64,000 nucleotides of DNA from Flaveria trinervia (Eukaryota; Streptophyta; Magnoliopsida; Asterales; Asteraceae), in the NCBI GenBank assembly GCA_025506515.1, contig CM046447.1:85866748-85930747 (forward strand), written 5' to 3'. A program made the translations under genes and the position numbers. Each line of letters opens with the position of its first letter. The stretch's first letter is position 1. Shown here piece by piece: positions 35,701-47,047 of this stretch. Under the pieces are notes generated by a model. The model did not search any database and had not been told where the DNA came from. It saw nothing but the letters and a program-made list of their open reading frames with translations.

Positions 35701-38493
35701 TTTAAGAGAAATTAAGGGAGATTTTTTTTCATATTTTGATGGTCAATTGCACAGGAACAGGATTTGGACTGGGTGAATCTCTTAAACCCTGATTATGTAT
35801 CAAATATTTTCCATTTAAATTTTCTTAGATCTCATAGAATGCAGTTTATCATTATTGCAGTGTTGTAAATGGCATAGGAGCTACTTTTATACAGCCTATT
35901 TACTACTCATCATTCTTCAACAAGGAGAATATATATGGATACCCAAATGACTTTGAGCGGTTAGTTACTTATCTTGCTTCGCGTTACCTAAGTTTATATA
36001 ACTTTTGAATCTTTTTAATGATAATTTCTCTCTATATCTTGATTTAATATTTTAACTTGTTTATTTGATGGTAACAGATTCTCATATTTTTCTCGTGCTG
36101 CACTGGACTATATACTTAAATCAGGAAAGCAACCTCATGTGATACATATACACAACTGGGAAACATCAATTGTTGGACCACTATTTTGGGAAGTTTTTGT
36201 TAATAAGGTGAAATTAATATAGCATTTCTGTTACTTTTTGCAAATTATAGAGCTTTAATGTGAACTTCATTTTAATTTCTTGAATATGTAGGGCCTTGCT
36301 GCTACTAGAATACTGCTGACTTGCCAGAGCTTTAAATCTCAGGTAACATTCTAACATCTTTTTGAGACAGTCATTATATAATTTGACAGGGAACAGGGAT
36401 TGCACATAATTGTTTTCATTCACTTTTGACATAAACTTGTAATTAATATTATTTTGTAGTGCCTTGAGCAACCTGATAAATTGGCACTCTGTGGGCTTGA
36501 TCCGGCTAAATTGCATCGTCATGATCGCTTGCAAGACAATAATAAACCCCATCTTGTAAACATTTTAAAGGTGATTAGTTCCATCAAGTATGCTTAAAAT
36601 TAGATCAAAACAATTGCTGTTAATAAATGATTGATTTTGATTTCCTTAAATATTGTTAACAAGCAGGCTGGAGTTGTTTATTCAAACAAAGTCATAATGA
36701 TGTCATCAATACATTCAAAAGATCAAATAGTTGGTAAACTGAGCCACGGATTGGAATCTGCCTTAGACATTCATAAGTAAGTTCTTTTTTTCTGTTTTAT
36801 CCAGATGTACCATTTCAATGTGATGAGTCAGCATGTGAATATGTGATAATATCTGTTATTGCAGGGGCAAGTTGCTGATTGCTCCATTTGGGTATGATGA
36901 TTCATCTTGGGATCCTTCACATGACAAGTTTCTTCCACGTGGCTATACTGCCGATGATATGAGAGGAAAAGCTGTTTCCAAAATTGCATTACAACAGCAG
37001 CTAGAATTACCTGGGAATGTTCCATCTATTCTTGTAAGTGGTTTGCACTTGAGTTTTCTTATTAATGGGATTTTATAGATAATTAATTAATTACCAACTA
37101 ATTATATAATTAAGATGTTTCATATATCAGGTTGGGTACATGTTTACAGAAGATTCAGATGCTGATTTGGAGAATCTCAAATCACTTGTTAAGGATTCTT
37201 CCAAAAGGGGTCTTCAGGTTAGTGGTCAACAACATGGTCATATATGGATGCGTAAAGAATCTTATCCCAGTTAATGAAATATCAACACTTTTCATAGTAT
37301 ATTTGATTTCATGTCATTTATAATCATCCGCCTATAATTTTCAAATTATTTTTTATAATTCTGACTTCATTTTGGGGATGGGTTTAACTGCAGTTTATCT
37401 TTGTGGTAATTAGCAAATTATCTGGAACCAACAACAAACTGAAATCTTTTCAGGAAGATCTCAAGGTATGGTTAGGATGACAAAAATCCCAGCATTTCTT
37501 CCATGGCAAATATGTGTTATATTTCGTGGAAGCGCATAATTATGTTTTTTCAGGATGAAAATGTGAGATTTCTTGAGGAGTATGATGAATCCCTTTTGCA
37601 TTTGATCTTTGCTGGATCTGATATAATCTTGTGTTCTTTCAGTGATCCAATGCTCCAAATACCAGTATGTCATTCTTTAATTAAAAAATAATTGCATAAT
37701 CCCTTATATCAGATTATCACGCGCGCTTCAATATTTGCTTGCCCATGTAGTTAGGATATCTATATTACTAAAACAGTTATTTTACCACTAATGTAGGTTA
37801 AGGCCATAAAATATGGAGCTGTTCCTGTTCCTGTGAATGTCGCCGATGAAAGAGCAAGGTAAAAGCTAAGAACATTCACAACATTGTCCTTATTGTGTCT
37901 TTGTCATTGTCATGTCAGTTTTTAACAATCCCTTGTTTCTATGGACAAACCGCAACAATGCATTGGTTCTTACAAAAACATTTTTCACTTGGATCTCACT
38001 TTTTACAAAATTATTTTATTACTAAAATTTATTTATTTCCATAAACTATTTAGTTTCTTATATTATGTAAATGAATTTAAGAATTATATTTAAATATACA
38101 TATAAAAATTTGAATTGCAATTAAATAACCAAAACTCTTAAGTGACTATTATATTTGTTTTGTTATTTTAACTTTGAACTTCACTGCATCAGGAAAGTTG
38201 TTGATCTTGACACCCAACGCACCAGATTGTCGGAGTACATTATAAACACCTTTGCAAATGTTTCCTTAAGCCAAGCGATTGATGAATTTGTGGGTATCTT
38301 ATTTCTTAACAAACTGTTAATTTCTATTAATAAATATTTGAATTTTGTTTTTTATTTTATTTTAATTGGGTTGTAGAAGAACAAGCCATCACATTGGAAC
38401 AGAAAAATAATGGAGGCAATGTCAAAAGATGTATCATGGGATGCAGAGTGCTATGATATACATGTTTCAGCTTACATGTCCCTAAAGAAATAA
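32749..38493 (+). CDS. SS5: Starch synthase 5 (non-canonical starch synthase)
   Basis: Plastid protein of the GT5 starch/glycogen synthase family. In Arabidopsis SS5 promotes starch granule initiation rather than bulk glucan synthesis. Nineteen coding exons join in one frame to about 661 codons: 32749-32843, 34566-34599, 34691-34757, 34905-35033, 35183-35387, 35453-35587, 35668-35772, 35861-35959, 36078-36207, 36292-36342, 36460-36570, 36667-36776, 36865-37033, 37131-37217, 37394-37465, 37554-37664, 37797-37858, 38193-38289, 38377-38493. All introns are GT-AG. The N-terminus looks like a transit peptide. A coiled-coil-like segment follows (RQRVQAIEELHEMKREQ). The synthase core starts near residue 177 (CTEMEPVASVGSL) and includes IHIHNWETSIVGPLFWE and WDPSHDKFLP. 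The ADP-glucose lysine motif KxGGL is SVGSL. The C-terminal FEPCGL and TGGL motifs are replaced by FSDPML and NVADER. These losses are expected for SS5. No frameshift is present. Confidence 0.93.
33926..34024 (-). pseudogene. Plastid 23S rRNA fragment (nuclear plastid DNA)
   Basis: The + strand reads the complement of plastid 23S rRNA. It runs from TTAACCTAGCCTCCTCCG through AGTACAGGAATATTCACC and CATCGATTACGCCTTTCGG. About 100 bp match what I remember of the plastid rrn23 antisense strand with only a few differences. It is not a functional rRNA gene. Confidence 0.82.
34026..34071 (-). pseudogene. Plastid 16S rRNA fragment (nuclear plastid DNA)
   Basis: CCCATTCGCTCCCCTAGC, then TTTCGTCTCAGTGTCAATAT and CGGTCCACC, match the antisense of the plastid 16S segment around the conserved GGGATTAGA region. 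There is a 2-base deletion and a few changes. It directly abuts the 23S fragment, although the two genes are well separated in plastid genomes. Confidence 0.78.
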
Positions 38494-39240
38494 TATCTTT
38501 CAACTGTGGTAAATAATTTGAATTTTATTATTTTATATAATTTGGTTCTCTATGTAATCTTGTATATTAGCATACCATTATCCTTGCAGGGTTTCATTTA
38601 CAAGATGACATGGTATGAAGCATAACTGCAATTGCGGCTCTAGATGTCTTGACCCTAGTGATGTTTTTTTGTTTTTGTTTTAGGTGGCCTGTTGTTCATC
38701 CCACTTTAGTCGCCCTTTGCTACTGTTATGTTGCATCTCCTGCATTTGACCCTTCGGAATCAAGCCACCCCATGTTTCTTTATAGTTTGGTTATGTAGCT
38801 CCAGCCTCCACGACCTTCTGTTGCTGCCACCTACTGCCAACTGCTCGACAGTAATATGTTTCATATATATGCCGCCACTGGTTTCATTCCCTTTACCTAG
38901 GATTTCATTGCACTCGTTAAATTAATTATGTAGACACTCGTAGTATTGATGTTGATATACCAACAATATATTATTTATTAAGATCATAACATATGTGTTT
39001 CAGTTTGAGGTTTATTAATGAAAAAGATGTCTTGATTTTCCTTGAGTACCATCACTCCAGCTAGACACTCATAGGTCGGCATTGGTTCAAATAAGTTATT
39101 GTAAGAATTTGGACTAAAATGTTATAAATTGATTCACAGATGGAGGATGTTTGAAATTTGTGATAATGATTGTATTTCATATTAAGGTATTACATTTGTA
39201 TAAATACATAAACTGTTGTCAGGTATTGTCTAATATATGG
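38494..39240 (+). other. SS5 3' region and intergenic DNA
   Basis: Presumed 3' untranslated region of SS5, possibly with an intron in it (GTGGTAAATAA near 38508 to CTTGCAG near 38589). No further gene is seen. A short frame at 38728-38925 has no recognisable domain. Confidence 0.45.
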
Positions 39241-39249
39241 TCTAGATAT

Positions 39250-40150
39250 TGTTTCACAAGCTAAGGGCGATGAATACATTGCAGCTCAAAGGATAAAAAT
39301 GTAAATCTTTGAGTCGCCAACGGTTTTGTGAAAGTGTCTGTGGTTTGACTGCATATGATGCTTTCTTTGTGTAGCTCTTTCTCTAACAAAGTGAAAATCA
39401 ACTTCAAGGTGTTTTATTCTAACATGAAATACAGGGTAAACAACCAGATTATGGGAGTGAGTATCATTGAGTGCTCTGTATTTTGACTATGTGGATGATC
39501 AAGAAACTGTTTTTTTTTTCAATCTAGAAAATGAGTTAGAGCCTCTAAATGGATAGATAGCAAACCCTCTTATGGACCTAAAGTCATCCGGACAACTAAC
39601 TTGGTCAGCATTAGAAAAGGCAGGAAAGGGTGAGAATTCTTGCAAGTGAACATCAGTGAAGGTTTGAAGTTTGGACCGATCGAAAATGTGAAGAATGAAT
39701 AAATCATAATCAACAGTGCCCTCTAAGTAACGGAGGATGTGTATGACAACACACCTAGGTTCTCTAAAGTGCCAACAATCTAACAATACTTGATTAGCTC
39801 AAAAAAGAGGAGACTGGCCCTAAGAGATAAGGTATGATGTGTTTGTCGGAGAGAACGGTTTGAAGTCACAAAGATCGGCTCGATGAGTGACGTAAAATGT
39901 GTATTTCTGCTGAGATCAAAGGACATTTCGTACCTGTGAAACAATCTTAATACCCAAGTCAAGGTAGCCAATATCTCTTTTGGATGCCAAGTGGTTGCAT
40001 AACCAAGTTGGCTACGCTGGTATTGTTACTGATGACAATAATGTTATCAACATAATCAAAAACATACGCATGAGTTTTTCAGACTTATAAGTAAGTAGTG
40101 ATTAATCAAGCCTTTGACCCAGTGAAGCCTAGTGTTTGAAGAGGCTCTTA
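39250..40150 (-). pseudogene. Ty1/copia pol remnant (RT to RNase H)
   Basis: In minus-strand order. A YVDN…IIV phrase near 40050 corresponds to the reverse-transcriptase YVDD box with its second aspartate changed. HILRYLEGTVDYDL (39745-39700) and CPDDFRSIRGFAIY (39600-39560) are RNase H-side signatures. A degraded HFVREK-like stretch follows near 39390. Stops and frameshifts are frequent and no LTRs were identified. It sits about 0.8 kb downstream of SS5. Confidence 0.75.
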
Positions 40151-40876
40151 TAGTCAATGAAACCATGCTCATGAAGCCTCTTTGAAGCCATATAATGACT
40201 TGTGTAGCAAAATTGTAGGATCTGAATGTTTAGGAACAACAAAGGCTAGTGGCTGCTTGAGATACAACATCTCTTTAGGTCATCATGTACGAAAACATTT
40301 TGAACTAACGGAAGGGCCATTATCTTGTTACAACAAGAGAAAAAAAATTACTCTGATGATAGTAAACTTAACAAGAAGACTAAAAGTTTAATTGGAATCA
40401 ACATCTATTGTGTTGTTGAAAGACCTTTGCCACAAGACGAGCCTTGTAACAAATAACAACAAGTAACAACAAGTATCAACATCTATGGTTTAAGCATGAA
40501 TACTCTTGAGTTCGTATTACTTTCAATTATGTTTCTTGGGTAAACTTTTATAGCCATCTAGGTTTAGATGAAACTCCCACGGCTACGATGATTTGAACTT
40601 TATATATGGTGATTTTATGTTTATTTAAGTTTTCTTTTCGGTATTATAATCCATGATGATTTAAAAACTAAATTCTTATGGGATTAGTGATTGTAGCATG
40701 AAGGAATTCTCTTATGTATCTTTAATTCTATTCTTAAACCTGTAAATTTGTTTTACATGTTTAAAGCAACTAACTAGCAATGATCGTTGATAAATGCTTC
40801 CTCTGTATTACGCTAGCATCATGCTACTTTAGTAAGGATTCTACATCTAAAAAAACAAAAAACACAAACCAACATC

Positions 40877-41356
40877 ATGTTGATCCTTCTTATTCCAGCA
40901 AAACCGCTTACAATCAATAAAATTAGTTTTCGGATCAAGAGAAACTACATACCATATGAATATAAGTTTTACAATAAGAAATTTCGCATTTATTTGTGTT
41001 GTAGTATTGCTAGTGTGAAGCCAGAGGAGAGTCAACACAATCAGATATCTTGTGGAATAGATTTTCATCCAAATAATGATGATTTAGTTAATTTTAGATA
41101 TCTTATTTGTGTTAAACTTCTAGGGAATTGCTTGTTTTGTTCAAAATGCACAAAACACATAAAATCAAAAGAGGTTGAAAGAATCACTTGGAGATTAACC
41201 ACTTCACTACATCCAAGCTTTATTGCTGATACCCATTATAAGAGTTTATATTCATTCTTTGGAAAAAGCAAAGAATCACAACAACCTTTAAAACTCACGC
41301 GAGGTGGTGTGTCTACAAACTTCGTTATGTGTGGTGTGACAATGATATTAATATGA
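40877..41356 (+). CDS. Unidentified 159-codon open frame
   Basis: Starts MLILLIPAKPLTINK and ends with TGA at 41354. Its four-cysteine pattern (LCCS, CSKC) does not make a domain I recognise. There is no clear promoter context and no visible splice partners. It could be a chance frame, a decayed gene fragment or part of a transposon. It lies between the copia remnant and AT-rich DNA. It is recorded only because of its length. Confidence 0.15.
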   Translation: MLILLIPAKPLTINKISFRIKRNYIPYEYKFYNKKFRIYLCCSIASVKPEESQHNQISCGIDFHPNNDDLVNFRYLICVKLLGNCLFCSKCTKHIKSKEVERITWRLTTSLHPSFIADTHYKSLYSFFGKSKESQQPLKLTRGGVSTNFVMCGVTMILI

Positions 41357-41654
41357 TTTAGTATATAGAAGTAATTTTAGAGTCAAGTTGAAAAGGTTAA
41401 GGTAGTGGAGTAAAAAAAATTAACAGGTTAAATGCGTATACTATATATACTAGAGGCAAGTTGAAACGTTAGAATGTTAAAGGTTCAAGTTCAAAGTTTT
41501 GTCGGTTAAGCTTGAAAGATTATAAAATTTAAGAGTCAAGTCGGAAAAAAAGCAGTTATTGGTGTTAGTAATCGTGTTATATATAATGTTGGAAATTTAA
41601 ATATGAAAAGAGAGATCAAAGAAGAAATTAATTAGACAAAAATATGAAAATAAT

Positions 41655-41722
41655 GTTCAGCAGAGGTAGAGCACCGACCTCCTGCAAGGAAACAAACGCC
41701 TCCAACCACTGAACCAAAGTTG
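41655..41722 (-). repeat. tRNA-like SINE head, possible
   Basis: The minus strand reads TTGGTTCAGTGGTTGGAGG (A-box-like, 41701-41719), then after 25 bases AGGAGGTCGGTGCTC. This is similar to the heads of tRNA-derived SINEs. The B box is poor and no poly-A tail was defined. Confidence 0.3.
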
Positions 41723-43409
41723 GTTTTGTTTATTTTATGAACCAAAAAATATATAAAAAAGAGTAGAAAAGTTAAAAGGTGATTGGTCACCGACCTTTAT
41801 AATTAATAGATAGTAAATTTCAGGTCATAAGCATTGCACATAAAGTATTATAAATAATTGAACATTCATCCGGTCTCCTGATTTGAATGCATGTTTTAAT
41901 ATCCTATTCAATATTATGTTGTTTTGTGTGAGTTTAAACTATTAATTGAAACCATTAGTTGAAAGAATCTAAAGACAGGTATATTGTAAAACCTCAAAAA
42001 TATAATGAATAAGAATACTTTCAAAAAGCTACAAACCAATGGCGGATCTAGAAAAAAAATTCAGAGGAACATAAATTTTTTTTCCGTACATTTAGAATAA
42101 TAAAAGGGTTCGAAGTAAGATCATTTAAATCAAATTCATTTGAGATCGCAGGAATTGAACTTGAAAGAGTTGTTGACCCAATATCATCATTATTATTAGA
42201 ACCAACATCTCATTTTAGAAATTTTCTGTTAAAAATTTATTAATAAGAACTTGCTTTTTGTCTATTAAAACTCTAACTTTATAACAAATAACACAATAAG
42301 CTTACAAACTAAACTTAGAAATAACACAATTCAAATACCTAATTTTAATATCAAATTTTTAATTCATCTTTTAAATCCTTACTTTATAATATTAGAAATT
42401 AAACCACATAACCATTGATTTTTATAACAAATAGCACTTAAATAAACTTAAATATTAGAGATTGAACAACATTAGTCCTAAGTCTTTAATTTCATAATGT
42501 AATAGAGAAAAAAATACTAGAAATGTTACATTGAAGTGGGCGGTGAATTGGTGAAAGATCATATGTGGGTGGTGTCAAGGGCCGTCGTAACAGGAGACAG
42601 TTTGACAGTTATCAACCTGACGATAGGCGGTGGGAATGTGGGGTGATTGGCATTGTGGGTGGACGGTGGCTAACTAGTTGTGGCCTAGGGAAGAGACGAA
42701 GGGTTTATGGAGCATGTGAAGATGGATAGTGTTTTTATTTTAACTTTTATGGTTGATTGGATTATGGGTTTCCGGCCTAATTAGTTATGTTTTTATAAGT
42801 TGTTTAATGTTTTTTGGGTTTATTTTTATTTTGGGCTTGTTAATTATTACTGTATTGGATTATTGGGTATTTTGAGTTTATTAGTTATTTATGTTTTTAT
42901 AAAATGTATTGTTTTTTATAAAATATAAGATTATTGTTATAATATTTTAAACTTTCAATAAAGTGTTGAGTTTAAAATTTTTTTGGAGTAACGTAATATT
43001 TCCTTAGGAGTAACGTAAAACCGTAAATGTTTTATTTTTTGTTACGTAAAACCGTAAATACACTACCCGCAAAAAATTGAGCGAAAGAAATGTATAAAAA
43101 GGTTGTATTCGTCTTTAAGTCTTTTCCGTAGCCCTTGCAACCGGCTAATCATTGTCCGGCAACATGAACAAAAAAAGCTTATAAATAAAGTAAGAGAAAC
43201 AAATGGCGTAAAAATAAAGGGTTCTACAACACAAAGCACCTTTTACTATGTCGTCGAATTCACTTAAATCTTCGTTTACTTTCTTTTTTGACTTGTGTAT
43301 CCAATCTTGTGAGCATATCACCTCAAATATGCTTTTTGTAGGTTAAAAGATCTCAAAGAATGGTCACCAACTTTAGACAACAAAATTCGGATTTGGAAAT
43401 TTCAGTATC

Positions 43410-43445
43410 CTATCCGAAATCCGATCCGATCCGATCCGAATAAGG
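43410..43445. repeat. CCGAT pentamer repeat
   Basis: A tandem run of ATCCG units (CCGATCCGATCCGATCCG), flanked by related inverted phrases (TATCCGAAATCC, GATCGGATTCAG). Confidence 0.7.
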
Positions 43446-44501
43446 ATTTTTCTATCCGATCTGAATCTATCTGAATTCAATTCAGATCGGATTCAGACAT
43501 ATCTGAATAATCCAAATAAATTAAATATCAATATTTTTCTTTTTTTGTTTCTGTTTATTTATTTAATAATACTATTTACCAACTTTGTTATGCATATTGA
43601 GTTGTAAATTATGCATAATTTGGTTGTACACATTTTTTGGGCGGTTTTCTTTGTATCTTTTGGCTGGTTTTTTGTATTTTTTTGGATAGTGTTTGTATTT
43701 TTTAGGGCGGTTCGTTTGTTTTGGTATTTTTTGGGCGGTTTTGGTATTAACGTCACTGGAGTATTTGATTGTATGTTTTTCAACAAGCCATAATGATAAT
43801 GAACACGCTAACGCTACATAGTATGAAGAAAAACGACAAAATTTCCACCCCGTAGCGCTGGGAAAACTAGACTTTTTCGTTTGGGTTTTATTTTATTGTT
43901 TTTTATTGTTCTTAATATGAGCTTTTTTGATGTTGGTGGACCTAACGGTGGTGTGTTATTAGTGTTATTTGTCATGGTTTTATGCGCACTGTCACAACAC
44001 GAGGGTGGCTTAACACTAGTTGTTGCTAATTTTTATTCTTATCATTTTATAAGTTGGAAATCACAATAAAATATATAAAACTAAAAAATAAAATTTGACT
44101 TGTACACAAATTCAAAATTAAAACAGGATAGGTAATTGTATAGAACCCGAATATTAGAATAATTTAGAAGGACGGGGCATTATTGCATAATTATTTAGGT
44201 TTATGACTAGATTGTGTAAGATTGTTACGTATGGAGTTTATTTTCTTCAAGTGTATACTACGGCTGGTATTTAAATATGTATACTATATTAAGAGGTGCA
44301 AAATATAAAGCATATTGTACAATGATATAAAACACACTAAACATTCAAAATTTGAATTCCCTTGCTCATCCAGAAAATGAGTAAATAAGGGAGAGAGAAA
44401 GACAAGAGGCGGTTGGTACGGGAGAATGTAGACAAAAGTGCGGAGACAAGAACAAGGAAGAAACCATTTCCTGAACCATCAAATCAAAATTTGATTTTTA
44501 G

Positions 44502-44603
44502 GAGCTTAGTGACAAGCTGGAGCGATACAAGCTGCCCAGAGTCGTTGATTATTGGAGCGGATTCATGAGCCCTACGACTGCAAAGAAGGATTTTTGGGCT
44601 AAG
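44502..44603 (+). other. Exon-like block of unidentified protein
   Basis: A 34-codon open block bounded by TTTTTAG and AAG/GTAGTC splice-like sites encodes ELSDKLERYKLPRVV and then DYWSGFMSPTTAKKDFWAK. The composition looks protein-like, unlike neighbouring DNA, but I do not recognise the family. A CT/purine-rich leader precedes it (44385-44460). A second candidate block near 45505-45590 has no firm boundaries. It may be a decayed gene, a captured fragment or a small real gene. Confidence 0.3.
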
Positions 44604-45647
44604 GTAGTCTTTTAAACCCTAATCGTCTTTTCAACCTTTTAATGATTGATAACATGTTCATGCATACTATGGTTTTGTGAATGATATGGTTTCGTTAACT
44701 ATCAAATAAAAAATCCTCTTCTGATTATTCCAACATGGGATTCGAATTTGTCAATTACTTAACACTAGATATTGATTACATATAAGGTTCGCTATTATAA
44801 ATTATCAAAATAAGGAGTGTTCAAACTGATTTAATTTATGTGTTTACTTGAATTGGTTGCAGGGAAGTAAAATTGTTTAAATTCATCAATTTTGGTTATT
44901 GAAGGTTGGAGCTGGTCACTTGTTTAGTTATATCTAGCAGAAATTTGTTTTTCTTTTCCTTTTTTAATTTTAAATTGTAGCGTCAAGTTTAGCCAAGTCT
45001 AGCTTCAAGTGAGCTTCTGCTTTCGGTACGTGAATACAAAGGTGATATTTTGAGTCTTTGGATTTTCGTTTTATTTCCGGTCTAGAAATTATTTGATTTA
45101 TTTTTTCTGATTTCTAATTTGACTGAGATGTAGACTTATGCATTTCCTTTAAATAGTAATATGAAAACATTGGGCTTTTTGAACATTCATCATACTATAG
45201 TTTCTAAGTTACTAAATTGTTGATGTTATGTGTTAAAACAGATTAAAAGCTTTTACCGTTGTGGTTTGGGCTCTTCGCCATTATTTGAATCACCCATTGA
45301 TTGTTTATATGTATTTAGGCAATTAGGCATTAATGTGTTCTTTAAACACGAAAAGAGAATGTATTACTTTACATCATTCATAGCACTTATGTTTTTCAAA
45401 CACGTAAACACTAATTATTAAGGATCATAAGCTGTTAGTCAACTATTGGTTAAGAGCTATTATCAAAATTTGATTAGTTATAATGTTGTTTAATTACAGG
45501 ATCTTTCACAACCAAAGTTAAAGGCTTATGCACCCGATGATTCACTGAGGAATGAGATCATCATCTTTGACATTTATCTTAATATCTAGATAAGCTTTAA
45601 TTTATTCAGCTTCAGTAACCGATTATTCAATAATGCTCTTATAAGTA

Positions 45648-47047
45648 TCTATACTTATTAAAAAAACAATAACTTTAATGTCACATGGCATTCTCTAAAG
45701 TCTTTATTTTTTTCAATTCCCGCCTAAATATATATCTGTTCTTAGTGTTAATCTAGGTTTATTTGACTAAAAGTTAACTTATATACAAGAGAAAAATTTG
45801 AAATCTAACCCTAAATTGAAGCACATCTTTTTGGAGATTAAATTATACCTGATATATATTTTTTTTCAAATAATTCAATAATAAAATCCGTACAATACAA
45901 ATCATTTATGATTTTCTTCGTCTATGAAATTGGTTTATTGATTGTGTTTTTCAATTAAATACTCGATTTATATTCAAATTTTGACAAAAGTTACGGAATT
46001 TTTTAATCGACTCCTCTTCAGTTTGAAGGAATTCAAATGTATCCTTTTTTAGAAATAAAATCATACACGATTTTAAAATATTTCTCAACCATCCCATGTT
46101 TACGACCCTCACGATTTGTCTTTATAAAGTCTAATGATATTGCATTCGACAGACTTCATTTATGTTCTCATTTTGGCTTCGGTTTATCAAGTTTTCTACA
46201 AAAAATGTATTTATTTTTTGTTATATTTAAACTTTCATCATCTGCGATTATGATTTAACCTATCTTGTCTACACTGTGTTTTTGGATTAAAATTATTTTA
46301 CTTTAATTTTTTAAAAAGTGATCTACTTCAAAAGTCAATCTATAAACAGGTATTACATGCTTTTACTTTTTAAACTTCTTTATTTCTTTTTTTGTGTATT
46401 GTCATATTATTATTATATGTTTGATAGGAGTTCATTTGATATGTACTAATTATTTTGATGTATCTGGAAGTAATATTGAAAATCATAACTTTATTCCACG
46501 GTTGACTTTGACACCTTCAGACAAAAAAAATTCTTTTAAATTTCAAAGAAAATAATTATTGTTATCAGTGTGTTATGCAATGATAATAAAACAAGAGCCA
46601 ATGATAATCGCTATCCAAAGTTGGTTTGTTTTTAAACATGAATAATGATCGGTTCTATGTTGCATTATCTCGAGTTAAAAGTAGATAGATGTTAAAATTA
46701 TTAATATTAGATAATGATAAAAAAATAACCAACAAAACACCAAATGTTGTATACAAATAAAATTTTGGATGTTTATAAATTTAAAATTTTGTTTTTCATG
46801 TTTAATTTAATTTGTTTATTAGTTAAAGTTCTTATTCATAAATTTATTTCATTCCATATTATACACTATTTAGATGTATAAATATTATTAGAGAAAATCT
46901 ACTAATACTAGATATAGCTAATGTTAAAAAAATATACATAAAAGTCGATATGCAAAATATTATCACAACATTATAACTTACGCACTTTTTTAAACAACAA
47001 TATATTTTTTTGATTGAACTCGTGTGTTACACGGGACTTTAGCCTAG
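45648..47047 (+). mobile_element. Helitron with helicase remnant
   Basis: Begins TCTATACTTATTAAAAAA after an A and ends with a short hairpin (CTCGTG…CACGGG, about 47018-47034), then GCCTAG followed by T. These are the 5' TC and 3' CTRR ends of Helitrons, with insertion between A and T. Inside, 46490-46689 encodes a broken C-terminus of the Helitron RepHel helicase. At 1.4 kb it is a deleted, non-autonomous copy of a rolling-circle transposon. Confidence 0.82.
46490..46689 (+). pseudogene. Helitron RepHel helicase C-terminal remnant
   Basis: Readable phrases in order are FIPRLTLTPSD, FKFQRK, LSVCYAM, NKSQ**SLSKVGLFL and RFYVALSRVKSR. They match the end of the Pif1-like helicase domain of plant Helitrons. 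Three stops and one frameshift break it. Confidence 0.85.

Larger units (their letters stand above)
40151..42540. other. Intergenic DNA, no gene identified
   Basis: AT-rich with one long open frame (40877-41356, listed separately) and a possible SINE head at 41655-41720. The phrase GGCGGATCTAGAAAAAAA near 42040 resembles sequence common at plant transposon ends, but I cannot define an element. Confidence 0.4.
42541..45640. other. Intergenic DNA with short repeats
   Basis: 42541-42730 is somewhat GC-richer, without a clear frame. 43380-43530 has tandem CCGAT motifs and inverted-looking GATTCAGA/TCTGAAT phrases, possibly the end of a DNA transposon. The minus and plus frames at 43559-43793 come from T/G-rich low-complexity DNA. 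One exon-like block occurs at 44502-44603. Confidence 0.4.

Noticed and set aside
39250..40150. Endogenous pararetrovirus reverse transcriptase
   Set aside because: The motif order and RNase H phrases fit Ty1/copia; no movement-protein or coat-type sequence is seen.
43559..43793. Small open frames on both strands
   Set aside because: Low-complexity T/G-rich DNA.
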